DNA of 52,860 bases, taken from assembly GCA_937927975.1 (NCBI GenBank), contig CALEZT010000193.1:1-52860 (forward strand). Reading direction: 5' to 3'. Below are positions 1-11,290 of this stretch, in pieces. Every line of letters begins with the position of its first letter. Within the stretch, counting starts at the first letter, position 1. The notes below the pieces were generated by a model. The model made no database searches and was not told where the DNA came from. It saw only the letters and a list, made by a program, of their open reading frames with translations. The stretch is from an uncultured Phycisphaerales bacterium (GTDB lineage: Bacteria; Planctomycetota; Phycisphaerae; Sedimentisphaerales; Anaerobacaceae). A program made the position numbers and the translations under genes.

Positions 1-657
1 CAGCAGCATCACGATGGGACCGGTGAAAGTGACCCACCAATAGGGCGATCCGAACCCCAGGCACACGTACGTAAACCAGTGAATCCATTCGAAAAAGTAG
101 TTTGGATGCCTGCTGTATCGCCACAGCCCGACCCGGCAGGTCTTACCCCGGCTGGCGGGGTCGGCGCGAAATCGGGCCAACTGCCGGTCCGCGAGAGTTT
201 CACCCCCGACGGCAACGAGCCAGACTGCAATCGCCAGGCAATCCGCCAAACCCAGAGTGCTCGCGCGGTAGACGACCGGGAGAAACGGGATGGAGAACAT
301 GGCGGCCCAGATTGCCTGGATCTGGAAGAAGACGAAAAAGAACGTCGGGGCCCTGTCGCCCCAGTTCTGTCGCAGCATCCGATACCGGCCGTCTTCCGGT
401 TTGCCCCAAACCCGGTTCACAAGCAGGTATCCCGCCAGCCGCAGACTCCAGCCGCCCGCGAGAAACGCTAGGAGAAGACGTCTTTCCGGGGCGCCCGAGG
501 CCCCGGCAGCATAGAAGACCGCCAGTACACCGACACCCGCTGCCCAGACGAAATCCACGACGCCGGCGTTTCTTGTCCGTCGCTGGACAAGATAGAACAG
601 GAGCATCACAAAGGCCATTCCGGCCCAGCCAATCAGGATCAATTGCCAAGGTCTCAT
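1..657 (-). CDS. DUF1295 / isoprenylcysteine methyltransferase-like membrane protein (partial)
   Basis: 219 codons are visible and the reading frame runs off the left edge, so the C-terminus is missing. The ATG at 657 opens with MRPWQLILIGWAGM and the protein is made of successive hydrophobic segments. Near the visible end it carries the hallmark of the DUF1295/steroid 5-alpha-reductase-like fold, GLWRYSRHPNYFFEW, preceded by a basic segment (RQLARFRADP) and followed by a WW-containing helix. Members are integral membrane proteins; the HPNYF segment is the cofactor-site signature in related ICMT methyltransferases. The exact substrate is unknown. It is divergent from the SOUL gene, 255 bases away. 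Confidence 0.85.
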   Translation of the reverse strand, partial: MRPWQLILIGWAGMAFVMLLFYLVQRRTRNAGVVDFVWAAGVGVLAVFYAAGASGAPERRLLLAFLAGGWSLRLAGYLLVNRVWGKPEDGRYRMLRQNWGDRAPTFFFVFFQIQAIWAAMFSIPFLPVVYRASTLGLADCLAIAVWLVAVGGETLADRQLARFRADPASRGKTCRVGLWRYSRHPNYFFEWIHWFTYVCLGFGSPYWWVTFTGPIVMLL

Positions 658-912
658 GGATTCCGCGGACACACGCCCATTGAACCATCACTCGAAATCG
701 TGCAGCGGCCTGTTACTCCTATAGTGTAGTGGGGAATCTCGGGGCGGGTTCATGCGAAATCTGCGGAATCGAAGATTCCAAGGCAAGCAGGCGGTGAACG
801 CGGTGATCGTCCCAAATGCGCAAACTCCCGGTCACTCCGGTCGTATTACAGCGTTAGAGTGTCCGACTTACGGGCGGTTCCAGAGCTGTAATTGGAGTTC
901 TCAGGAGTAGCC

Positions 913-1560
913 ATGGTATTGAACTGCAAACGGTCAGTCGCGTGCATAGGCGTGTTGTTGTCGATGAACCTGTGGTCCTGTGCGTCCTCTGATGGGAGTA
1001 CTGGTGTGGGAATTGAAAGATCGAAGTACTCGGTCCTGGAGAAGGAAGGCCGGCTTGAACTGCGGCAATATGAGCCGTGCATTGTCGCCGAGACCGCGGT
1101 GGAATCCGATTTCGCGGAGGCCGGCAACACCGCCTTTGGACGACTCTACAAGTATATCTCCGGCCAGAATCGGACGAGAGAGTCCATTGCGATGACGGCG
1201 CCGGTCAATCAGGAAAGCCGCTCGGAGAAGATCGCGATGACGGCTCCTGTCGGCCAGGAACGATCCGGCGACAAGTGGGTCGTCAGTTTCCTGATGCCGT
1301 CCGAGTACACGATGGAGACGCTGCCCGAGCCGCTGGACCCGACGGTGACGATCAGAGAAATCCCCGCCCGCAAAATGGCGGCGCTGAGGTATTCCGGAAC
1401 GTGGAGCCAGAAGCGGTACGAGGAACACCTCGCCCGTCTTCGGCAATTCATCGAACAGCGGGACTGGAAGGCGATCGGCGAACCGATTTTTGCGCGTTAT
1501 GATCCCCCGTTCCAGTTGCCCTTCTTTCGTCGTAATGAGGTCTTGATTCCAGTTGAATAG
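913..1560 (+). CDS. SOUL heme-binding family lipoprotein
   Basis: 215 residues. The start is set by AGGAG at 903-907, five bases before ATG 913; a TTG 21 bases upstream has no such site. An N-terminal hydrophobic stretch ends in a lipobox-like LWSC (Cys23), so the protein is probably an envelope lipoprotein. The rest matches the SOUL/HBP family: KYSVLEKEGRLELRQYEP near the start, the repeated IAMTAPV motif (twice, about residues 95-120), and the closing ARYDPPFQLPFFRRNEV. SOUL proteins bind heme or other tetrapyrroles; bacterial roles are poorly known. It lies between two small membrane-protein genes. Confidence 0.9.
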   Translation: MVLNCKRSVACIGVLLSMNLWSCASSDGSTGVGIERSKYSVLEKEGRLELRQYEPCIVAETAVESDFAEAGNTAFGRLYKYISGQNRTRESIAMTAPVNQESRSEKIAMTAPVGQERSGDKWVVSFLMPSEYTMETLPEPLDPTVTIREIPARKMAALRYSGTWSQKRYEEHLARLRQFIEQRDWKAIGEPIFARYDPPFQLPFFRRNEVLIPVE

Positions 1561-1618
1561 CCTGCCCGACCGGGCATACCATCGATCATTCAGGTGGGAG
1601 ATCATTCGGGGACATTCC

Positions 1619-2023
1619 ATGATGACTCATTATGCCAAGCTGTATCTGGTGACGCTGTTGGCCTTTCTCGTCATCGACGGGATTTGGCTGGGTCTGATCG
1701 CGCGAGGGTTCTACGGCAGGTATCTGGGGTATCTGCTCAAGCCGAATCCCAACTGGCCGGCGGCGTTGCTGTTCTATCTGTTGTTTGTCGGCGGCGTTGT
1801 GCTCTTCGTGGTAGCCCCTGCCTCACAGCACGGATCGTGGAAGAGAGTGCTCGTGCATGGTGCGGTCTTTGGACTGGTGACCTATGCCACGTATGACTTG
1901 ACAAACCTGGCCACGATCAAGGACTGGCCTTTCATCGTTACGGTTGTGGATCTCGCCTGGGGCATGAGCGTAAGCGCGATCGTCAGCCTGGTTGGCTTCT
2001 CCGTAGGTCGCCTCTTCCTGTGA
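1619..2023 (+). CDS. DUF2177 family membrane protein
   Basis: 134 residues with about four transmembrane helices. The sequence begins MMTHYAKLYLVTLLAFLVIDGIWLG and contains GFYGRYLG, an internal FGLVTYATYDLTNLATIKDWP, and a last helix beginning VVDLAWG. This order is diagnostic of DUF2177 (a small inner-membrane family of unknown function). Two adjacent ATGs (1619 and 1622) are possible, with a weak GGGG upstream. It is 58 bases after the SOUL gene on the same strand, so the two may be cotranscribed. Confidence 0.85.
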   Translation: MMTHYAKLYLVTLLAFLVIDGIWLGLIARGFYGRYLGYLLKPNPNWPAALLFYLLFVGGVVLFVVAPASQHGSWKRVLVHGAVFGLVTYATYDLTNLATIKDWPFIVTVVDLAWGMSVSAIVSLVGFSVGRLFL

Positions 2024-2151
2024 GCATCCCTGGGGATTCGTTCACTCCTTGCACACGCCAGACCACCCTGGTAGCATGGGGGCTGCATGAGCACGCAGGA
2101 CCGTAGACCTTGCTCGGTCTTTGATACTTGGCGCTCGAATGGGGAAGATCT

Positions 2152-4356
2152 ATGAATTGTGTGCGATTCTGCCTGGTCGTGACGGTTGCATGGATTGTGG
2201 TTTGGGGACTGCCGACGCCTTCGGATGGCGCAACCGAAGCGGGCGGCGATCACCCCTGGTATCGTCGATCGCTGGTCGGGATGGAGGTGGGACCCACAGG
2301 GGCTCAGTTCGGTCACAGCGACCCGAATGACACCCGCTATTGTGCTCGGTTTGACGGGCGTGAGATTGTGCGTCGTTGCGTGTCCGCTCACTGTGATTAC
2401 CTCGTCATCTGGGCACGCGATGGGGACTATGCCTACTATGACTCCAAGTTGCTGCCGAAGGCCCCCGGCCTTGGCGAGCGAGATCCATTGCGAGAGACTG
2501 TGCAGGAAGCAGCCAAGCACAAACTCCCGGTCATCGCCTACTGCGTGGTGCAACAAGGCGGACACTACCTGCGCGAGCATCCGGAGTTCGAAATGCGCGA
2601 CCCCGCGGGCAATCGGATCGGGCGGTTCTGCTACAACTCCGGCTACCTCGATGTGATGAAACAAATCGTGGCCGAGCAGCTTGCCTACGGCATCGCGGGC
2701 TTTCACATCGATATGATGGACCAGGGTTTCGGGCCTCCCTATGGCTGTTGGTGCGAGCATTGCAGCAAGGCGTTCGAGGCCAGGTACGGCCATGCCATGC
2801 CGACAGGCGTCACATGGGACGACAAGTGGGACCACATGCTTGAGTTCCGCTACGCGACAAGTGCTCGGTTCGAGCGGGCGTTATACGACCACATCCAGTC
2901 GCTCAACCCAAAGGCGACGGTTGACTACAACTATCACGGCAATCCCCCGTTCTCGTGGGAAGTGGGCCAGCGGCCGGTGCAGCATGCCGGCAACGGTGAT
3001 TTCATCACAGGCGAGACGGGCGTCTGGGGTTTCAGCGCCCTGACGGTCGGGCTCAACGCGGAGTTCTATCGGGCCGCGACGCCGGGGCTGCCCGTGCAGG
3101 TGGCGATCCAGCGCGGGGTCCGAATGTACCATGACCAGACGACGCGTCCGCTTCACGATATCCGCTGGGAACTCCTGACGCTGCTGGCTCACGGCGCCTT
3201 CGTGACGATGGTGGATAAGACTGGGTTCGATGGCTGGCTCGATTCCGTGGCCTACGACCGGATCGGGGTGGCGTTCAAAGAAGCACGCGCCAAGCGAGGG
3301 CATTTCGGCCAGACTCCCGTCGCCGAGGTGGGGATCTATTTCAGCAGCCGGACTCGGGATTGGCTTGGACGCGAACAGGCGGCAGATTGCTTCCAGAGCT
3401 TCCAGGGCGCCCATAAGGCCATGGTCTATGAGCACATTCCCTGGGGGATTGTGCTGGACGAGAATGCGACGCTCGAACAGCTGCGGCAATTCCCGGTGCT
3501 GCTGCTTCCGCAGGCCGCCATCCTCTCCGAACGCGAGGTCGTCCTGCTGCGGGACTATGTGCAGGAAGGCGGCAACCTGATCCTGACCGGCTGGTCCGGC
3601 ATGCTGGGCTGGCGGGGCGAGCCGCGCGAGGAATCGGCCCTGAAGGAACTCGCGGGCGTCCACGTGGTCCGGCGGCTTGAGTCGTTGGACAACTGGGTGA
3701 GATTCCCTGACCATTCTGAGGGTCCGACCTCCCTCTTGGGACGGGGCATTCCCGGGGCCTGGCCATTCCTTGTCAAAGGGCCCGCCGCGGTTCTGGGGGC
3801 GACGTCGGCCCGACCGGTGGGTGAACTGCTGGAGCCATTCCGCACCACACGCCAGCGTGAGGGCAAGGAAGGCACGGACTGGCCCATGAGTGCTGACTCG
3901 CCGGTCGGTCCGGCTCTTCTATTGAATGAAGTCGGCAAAGGCAAGGTGCTCACCTTCGCCTGCTCGCCCGACTATGCCACGGCCAGCGAGCATCACATCG
4001 TGGAGGCGCGGCGCCTCCTGGCCAACGCGGTTCGATTCCTCAATCCCAATCCTCGGATTCGTATCACGGCTCCGACCACGGTCGAAGCGGTTGTCACCGA
4101 CGATCCGGCCAAGCGGAAACTCCGCATCCACCTACTGGCATACAACGCGTCGCCTCAGACGACCCCGCCCAAGGATCGGCCCTACATCCTGCCCGGCCTC
4201 ATCGAAGATGCACCCATATACCGGGCGACCATTGAGTTCGCCGAGCCGATCAAACGGGCCACGGCCTTCAACAGACCTACCGACCTCAAGCGACGAGGGC
4301 GGCGCCTAGAGGCGACTATCAACGACATCCATGATGTGCTGATTGTGAGTTACTGA
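2152..4356 (+). CDS. secreted glycosidase-like protein (TIM barrel plus GH42-type trimerisation domain)
   Basis: 734 residues with a signal peptide of about 25 residues. The start is ATG 2152, preceded by GGGGAAG (2141-2147). The N-terminal half looks like a TIM-barrel glycosyl-hydrolase-like family (GHL6 type): LPVIAYCVV, GIAGFHIDMMDQGFG, then CWCEHCSKAFEARYG and a YNYHG strand. From about residue 430 a Rossmann-like section with FPVLLLPQAAILSEREV and GGNLILTGW matches the trimerisation domain of GH42 beta-galactosidases. The C-terminal 100 residues form a beta-rich tail. The acidic residues of HIDMMD are candidate active-site positions. It stands alone between the DUF2177 gene and the heme cluster. 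The substrate cannot be read from sequence. Confidence 0.7.
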   Translation: MNCVRFCLVVTVAWIVVWGLPTPSDGATEAGGDHPWYRRSLVGMEVGPTGAQFGHSDPNDTRYCARFDGREIVRRCVSAHCDYLVIWARDGDYAYYDSKLLPKAPGLGERDPLRETVQEAAKHKLPVIAYCVVQQGGHYLREHPEFEMRDPAGNRIGRFCYNSGYLDVMKQIVAEQLAYGIAGFHIDMMDQGFGPPYGCWCEHCSKAFEARYGHAMPTGVTWDDKWDHMLEFRYATSARFERALYDHIQSLNPKATVDYNYHGNPPFSWEVGQRPVQHAGNGDFITGETGVWGFSALTVGLNAEFYRAATPGLPVQVAIQRGVRMYHDQTTRPLHDIRWELLTLLAHGAFVTMVDKTGFDGWLDSVAYDRIGVAFKEARAKRGHFGQTPVAEVGIYFSSRTRDWLGREQAADCFQSFQGAHKAMVYEHIPWGIVLDENATLEQLRQFPVLLLPQAAILSEREVVLLRDYVQEGGNLILTGWSGMLGWRGEPREESALKELAGVHVVRRLESLDNWVRFPDHSEGPTSLLGRGIPGAWPFLVKGPAAVLGATSARPVGELLEPFRTTRQREGKEGTDWPMSADSPVGPALLLNEVGKGKVLTFACSPDYATASEHHIVEARRLLANAVRFLNPNPRIRITAPTTVEAVVTDDPAKRKLRIHLLAYNASPQTTPPKDRPYILPGLIEDAPIYRATIEFAEPIKRATAFNRPTDLKRRGRRLEATINDIHDVLIVSY

Positions 4357-4546
4357 GAGCGTGGAGTTCATGCGACACCCTACGTGCCAGGACTTCCGAC
4401 GAACCATGGTCACCGGACAGCCCATGTGAGGTCGCTGGTGGGATCGGCAACTTCTTCCCTGTTTGGAGTAGGCGCAGGCCCCGTCAAAGTCGGAACCGAA
4501 GCCAAACAGGCGGCGGCGAACGTCGCCGGCGTCCCTGCGGTTGGGA

Positions 4547-4575
4547 TTGCCTGTTGGCATGCGCTTGGCTATAAT
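4547..4575 (+). promoter_or_regulatory. sigma70-type promoter of the heme/UnbV cluster
   Basis: A -35 element TTGCCT (4547-4552) is followed after 17 bases by a perfect -10 TATAAT (4570-4575). Transcription would start near 4583, about 65 bases before the first gene of the cluster at 4648. This is one of the strongest promoter matches in the window. Confidence 0.65.
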
Positions 4576-4647
4576 CGTACGCGTTGGCTGGTGGTCCAGA
4601 AGCTGTCTTGCTGACGTGAACCCTCTGCTTGACGGGAATTGCCAGGT

Positions 4648-6701
4648 ATGGTTTGGTGTCCTCAACATTGTCGCCACGTCGAGTCTGCAGAATTCAGGTC
4701 CCAATATGGGAGTGTTCGTCGTTTCTTCTGGCTGACATGCGTGTTGTTCTTCGGGTCCTTTCCGGCGCCGGCAGGTCCGCTTGCCGGTCCCTCCGTCGTA
4801 CAGGCGACACCGCCCGAATCCCCAGAATCACGTTTGGGATATCCGGTGATTGTGACTCAGCTTTCCACAGAGCCAATCCGACCGGAGAAACCGAGATTGG
4901 GGGAACTCGTGCCTCCTGTGGATGGCGGCGCAGGGACTCGGCTCCTGATGATCCAGGAGGATGGAGCCACGAAGATCCTGAGCGAAGGTCTCTACAGCGC
5001 ACTTGATCCGGTCGTCTCATTCGACGGAACTCGTCTGCTGTTTGCCGGCAAGAGGGCTCCGACGGATTCCTGGGACATCCACGAACTGACGCTCGACAGC
5101 CTTTCGGTGCGTCGGATCACGCGGGGCCTGGGCGACTGCCGCAGTCCGGGCTATCAGGGGTCGCTCTACACGCTCAAACCGGTGGGAGTGCCGTCCGAGC
5201 CGGAATACCATCTGACCTTCGTAGCGGGCATCGGCACGAGGAACGAGTCGAGCGATTCGGCTGCGACCAGCCTGTTCTCCTGCAAGTTCGATGGAACCGC
5301 CGTGCGCCAGTTGACGTTCAATCTCTCCAGCGATCTGGAACCGTACATCCTGCCGGACGGACGGCTGGTCTTCGCCGGTTGGCACCGGTCGCGCCTGGAT
5401 CACGGATCGGACGGGATCGTCGGACTCTTCAGCATCAATATCGACGGCTCCGACTACGCCGGCTTTACGACCGGGCAAGGCAAACGGATCCAGCGGATGC
5501 CGTGCGCGACAGCGGGGGGGCTGGTCGTGTTCGTGGAAGCCGATCTGGCTCTCTGGGACGGCGCCGGAAGCCTGGCCTCGGTGACGCTGCGGCGGCCGAG
5601 GCGTTCGTACCGAGCCCTGACGGGCGCCGATCAGGGGCTTTTCCATTCGCCGTCTCCCTTGCCCGACGGCCGTCTGCTGGTCTCCCGTCGCTCCGGCGAC
5701 GGCTCCGATACCCACGGGGTCTACGTCTTCGATCCCGAGCAGGGACGGATCGAGTCGTTCTTCGACGATCCGAAGTGGCACGACATTCAGGCCAAGGCGG
5801 TCTATGCCCGGCCCGAGCCCGATGGACGGGCCACCGCGGTCCCGGAAGAGGCGGGGGCCTCGGCGCGGATCGCCAGATTCTACTGCCTGAACGTATACAC
5901 GACGGACTTGGACCCGTCATGGCTTTTGCCCGGCTCGGTGAAGCAGCTTCGCGTCCTGGAGGGGGTTGGGCCGCCGGGGGGCTCGCAGAATCCGCCGGCC
6001 GGGATTGCGATCTTGGCGCAGAGACGGATTCTGGGAGAGGTTCCCATCCGAGCCGACGGCTCGTTCAACATCGAAATCCCCGCCAACACACCGATCGAAT
6101 TGCAGGTCCTCGACTCGGACGGCATGGCCCTGCGAAGTTGTGGGTGGGTCTGGGCCAAGGATTACGCGCGACAGGGGTGCATCGGCTGCCACGAAGACCC
6201 CGAGTTGACGCCGGAGAATCTTATGGTCGAGGCGCTCCAGCACCCGTCGGTGTTGTTGACCCCCGCGCCGGCCGAGCGAAGGACCGTGGATTTCCGCCGG
6301 GATGTTATGCCCATCGTCGCGGCCAAGTGCGCCGACTGCCACACCGGGATCGGAACCCCACTGCAACTGACCAAGGAACTTTCGCCGGCGACGGCAACCG
6401 ACGGTCCGGCCCATTTCAATCGCGCGTACGAGAGCCTCCTGGCATCGGGCAAGTACGTCCAACCCGGCCAGGCGCGGACCAGTTCCCTGATCTGGCGTCT
6501 CTACGGTCGAAACACCTCCAAGCCCTGGGATGAGGCAAGGCCTGTGAAGCCGCCCCCTCGCATGCCGCCGAAGGGAGCGCCGGCCCTGACGGAGCAGGAG
6601 AAACGCACGTTTGTGGAGTGGATCGATCTGGGAGCGCTCTGGGACGGCCTTCCTTCCGTCGCAGCGTCCGTCTCGGAAGACGGCAGGGAAGGAGCGTCGA
6701 A

Positions 6702-6705
<4 letters not shown>
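4648..6705 (+). CDS. HzsA-related diheme c-type cytochrome with beta-propeller
   Basis: 685 residues. ATG 4648 is chosen because GGGA lies ten bases upstream; a hydrophobic export segment (about residues 28-50) follows a polar N-terminus. Residues 80-400 are beta-propeller-like, with repeated VVSFDGTRLLFAG and LPDGRLVFAGW strands. Residues 415-520 resemble the middle domain of hydrazine synthase alpha subunit: VLEGVGPPGG, ILGEVPIRADGSFNIEIPANTPIELQ and SDGMALRSCGWVW. Two heme c sites follow, CIGCH (about residue 511) and CADCH (about 561), the latter in a planctomycete-type cytochrome domain. Such proteins are frequent in non-anammox planctomycetes, so hydrazine synthesis is not implied. It ends in a 4-base overlap with the next gene. 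Confidence 0.8.
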
Positions 6706-8339
<1,634 letters not shown>

Positions 8340-8342
8340 GAG

Positions 8343-11192
8343 TTGTCACGCAGCGTTCTGGCTATCGTAGCGATCGGTCTTCTGGCCGGACTGGTGTTCG
8401 GAGCCTATGAGACGGCGCGCAGGCAACCCGTCTACGTCGGGGTGCGTGCCTGCGCCGCTTGCCACGACGGGGCCGGCATGGGCTATCAGTGCAGTCTCTG
8501 GCAGCAGTCCAAGCACGCGCGGGCCTATGCAGTCCTGGCCCGGCCGGAGGCCAAGGCCATTGCGGAACTGAGCGGGATTCCCCAGGAACCGCAGAGCAGC
8601 CCGATGTGTCTGGGATGTCATGCGACAGGTGCCCATGCGGAGGATTGGGAGAAGGACGAGACGTTCCGCGTCGAGGACGGGGTCCAATGCGAGCATTGCC
8701 ATGGTCCCGGAAGCGAGTACATGACGGAGTCGGTCATGCGCGACCGGGAACGAGCCATGGCCGCCGGCCTGATCATGCCCGCCGCGCGGGACTGTATGAT
8801 TTGCCACGAGGTCAAGGGATCGCATGTGGCCTTGCACGATCGAACCGAGTTCGATGTCCTTGACGGGCTCAAGAAGATCGCCCATCCGACGCCGGGCAAG
8901 TCGAGACTCCCGCAGCCCCGGAGGTTGCCGCAGGGGGGATCGCAGAGCGATCTGGCGGCCCACGTCGGCATCTTCGCCTGCGCGGAATGCCACAAGGGAC
9001 CGGACAAGGGCTACCAGTTCAGCAAGTGGCGGATGAGCGCCCACCAGCGGGCCTTCGCGGTCCTGGCGACGGAGAAGGCCTACCAGATCGCGAAGGAGCA
9101 GGGCATTCAGGGGCCCCCGTCGAGGAGCGAATCCTGCCTGAAATGCCACGCAACGACCCACTGCGATCCGGCTGGAGGGCAGGAAGACACGTATTCGATC
9201 TATGAGGGGGTCGGGTGCGAAGCCTGTCACGGGGCCGGCAGTCGGCACGCCGAGCAGGCCCGCAGGGCCAATCCGCAGACGCCCGGGCTGAAGGACGTCA
9301 CGAAGCAGACATGCCTGGGCTGCCACGAAAATGCACATGGCAAGCCGTTCGACTATGAACAATCGCTCGCCAGGATTGCCCATCCGACCAAGATCGCCCA
9401 GACGGCGGAGAAGCCCCGCTATAAGACGCCGTTGAACCTGGCGCTCTCGCCGGACGGAAGCGAGCTGTACGTTGCCTGCGAGGCTTCGCACACCGTGATC
9501 GTGGTGGACCTCGCGCGCCGGCAGAAGGTGGCCGAGATCGCGGTGGGCGGGCATCCGACCGACGTGGCCTTTACGCCCGACGGCCGGCGGGCCTATGTGA
9601 GCAATCGCCTCGACGACACCGTGTCGATCGTCGACGTGGCCGAACGCAAGCGGATCGGGACCATCCCGGTCGGCGACGAACCTCACGGCGTATTGACCGA
9701 CCGGGCGGGCAAAGTCCTTTACGTGCTCAACACCTCGTCGGACAGCATCTCGGTCATCGATCTGGCGACGCACCAGGAAATCAAGCGGCTGGCCGCCAGC
9801 CGGGGTCCCTGGTCGCTGTCGTTGTCCCCCGACGGCTCGCAGGTCTATATCACAAACACTCTGTCCCGTTTCGTCCCGTTCCGCTCTCCCTCGGTGTCGG
9901 AGGTGACCATCCTCGACACGCGACGCAATATGATCGAGGATCGGCGCAGCATCCCGGGAGCCAACCTCCTGCAGGGCGTGGCCTGGCACCCGAGCGGCGA
10001 GTTCGCCCTGATTACGCTCAACCGAACGAAGAACCTCGTTCCGATGACCCGCCTGCTCCAGGGGTGGACCATCACCAACGGGCTGGGCATCCTCTGGAAC
10101 GATGGTCGCGTCGATCAGATCCTGCTGGATGACCCGCACCTGGCGTTTCCCGATCCGACGGACGTGGCGGTCACGCCGGACGGGCGATGGGCCCTTGTGA
10201 CCAGTTCCGGATCGAATCGCCTGGGCGTCGTGGACGTTCGGAAGATGATCGCCATGCTGGAGGCCGCCTCGGTCCACGACCGCGAGCATGTGTTCCCCAA
10301 CCATCTGGGCAAATCGACCGAGTTCGTGGTCCGGCACATCCCTCTGGAACACAGCCCGCGAGGTCTTCTTATCACGCCGGACGGCAAGACCGCCTTCGTC
10401 GCCAATGCACTGGACGATTCCCTGACAGCCATCGACCTGGACCGCTGGGAGCCGGTCGCGCGCATCGACCTGGGCGGCCCGAAGGAGATCACGACGGTGC
10501 GCCTGGGCGAGCGGATCTTCCACAGCGCCGACAACACGTTCCAGCGGCAGTTCTCGTGCCATACGTGCCATCCCGACGGGCACATCGACGGTCTGACCTA
10601 CGACATCGAGCCCGATGGAATCGGGTTCAACCCGGTCGACAACCGCACGCTGCGCGGCATCCTCGACACGGCCCCCTTCAAGTGGGAGGGGACCAATCCC
10701 AGCCTGCAAAGACAGTGCGGGCCGCGTCTGGCGGTGTTCTTCACGCGGATCCAGCCGTTTACGCCGGAACAGCTCACAGCTCTGGACACCTACATCTGCA
10801 CGATCCCGCGGCCGCCGAACCGTTATCGCCCCCTGGGCGCCCCACTGACCGACGCCCAGCGACGGGGCAAGGCGATGTTCGAGCGGACCCGGACCAACGA
10901 CGGCCGCGTGATCCCGAAGGAGGATCGCTGCATCACGTGCCACAGCCCGCCCCTGTACACGGATCGGCAGCGTCACGACGTGGGCACGAAGATGCAGTAT
11001 GACCGCGAGTCCGAGTTCGACGTGCCTCATCTGAACAATATCTACGACTCGGCGCCCTATCTGCACAACGGGATCGCCGCGACGCTGGAGGAGATCTGGA
11101 CGGTGTACAACCCCGACGATCGGCACGGGGTTACGAACGACATGACCAAGGATCAGCTCAACGATTTGATCGAATATCTGAAGACGTTATGA
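8343..11192 (+). CDS. decaheme fusion: cytochrome c554-like modules, YVTN beta-propeller, MauG-like C-terminus
   Basis: 949 residues; TTG start 8343 with AAGGAG upstream, four bases after the previous stop. An N-terminal membrane anchor or signal (residues 3-21) is followed by two homologous tetraheme modules. The first has CAACH (37-41), CLGCH (89-93), CEHCH (116-120) and CMICH (151-155); the second, about residues 210-335, has CAECH, CLKCH, CEACH and CLGCH. Both resemble cytochrome c554/multiheme families, including the WQQSKH and WRMSAHQRA distal segments. Residues about 355-700 form a YVTN-type propeller (LSPDGSELYVACE, FTPDGRRAYVSNR). The C-terminal 240 residues hold CHTCH and CITCH and resemble diheme peroxidase/MauG proteins. 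Ten CxxCH in total imply export by Sec and heme attachment by a Ccm system encoded elsewhere. Confidence 0.85.
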   Translation: MSRSVLAIVAIGLLAGLVFGAYETARRQPVYVGVRACAACHDGAGMGYQCSLWQQSKHARAYAVLARPEAKAIAELSGIPQEPQSSPMCLGCHATGAHAEDWEKDETFRVEDGVQCEHCHGPGSEYMTESVMRDRERAMAAGLIMPAARDCMICHEVKGSHVALHDRTEFDVLDGLKKIAHPTPGKSRLPQPRRLPQGGSQSDLAAHVGIFACAECHKGPDKGYQFSKWRMSAHQRAFAVLATEKAYQIAKEQGIQGPPSRSESCLKCHATTHCDPAGGQEDTYSIYEGVGCEACHGAGSRHAEQARRANPQTPGLKDVTKQTCLGCHENAHGKPFDYEQSLARIAHPTKIAQTAEKPRYKTPLNLALSPDGSELYVACEASHTVIVVDLARRQKVAEIAVGGHPTDVAFTPDGRRAYVSNRLDDTVSIVDVAERKRIGTIPVGDEPHGVLTDRAGKVLYVLNTSSDSISVIDLATHQEIKRLAASRGPWSLSLSPDGSQVYITNTLSRFVPFRSPSVSEVTILDTRRNMIEDRRSIPGANLLQGVAWHPSGEFALITLNRTKNLVPMTRLLQGWTITNGLGILWNDGRVDQILLDDPHLAFPDPTDVAVTPDGRWALVTSSGSNRLGVVDVRKMIAMLEAASVHDREHVFPNHLGKSTEFVVRHIPLEHSPRGLLITPDGKTAFVANALDDSLTAIDLDRWEPVARIDLGGPKEITTVRLGERIFHSADNTFQRQFSCHTCHPDGHIDGLTYDIEPDGIGFNPVDNRTLRGILDTAPFKWEGTNPSLQRQCGPRLAVFFTRIQPFTPEQLTALDTYICTIPRPPNRYRPLGAPLTDAQRRGKAMFERTRTNDGRVIPKEDRCITCHSPPLYTDRQRHDVGTKMQYDRESEFDVPHLNNIYDSAPYLHNGIAATLEEIWTVYNPDDRHGVTNDMTKDQLNDLIEYLKTL

Positions 11193-11290
11193 GAAGTTGG
11201 AAGTTTGAAGTGTCAAGTTTGAAGTCAGAGAGAGCGGGTCTTCTCGCTTCACACTTCAGACTTCCCACTTCAAACTCCGAAGAGGTGCGT
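11193..11290. repeat. long imperfect hairpin built of GAAGT/ACTTC units
   Basis: Between two genes of the cluster the left arm contains repeated GAAGTTTGAAGTG-like units and the right arm their complement (CACTTCAAACTCC, CTTCACACTTCAGACTTCC). Folded, the arms pair imperfectly over about 38 bases around a short GC-rich centre (gagcgggtcttctcgc). It has no coding signs and no U-tract, so it resembles a dispersed palindromic element rather than a terminator. The ribosome site of the next gene lies just past it. Confidence 0.7.

Noticed and set aside
8346..11126. A 926-codon open frame on the minus strand
   Set aside because: It is the reverse shadow of the decaheme fusion, caused by high third-position GC; it has no export signal, no motif and no ribosome site.
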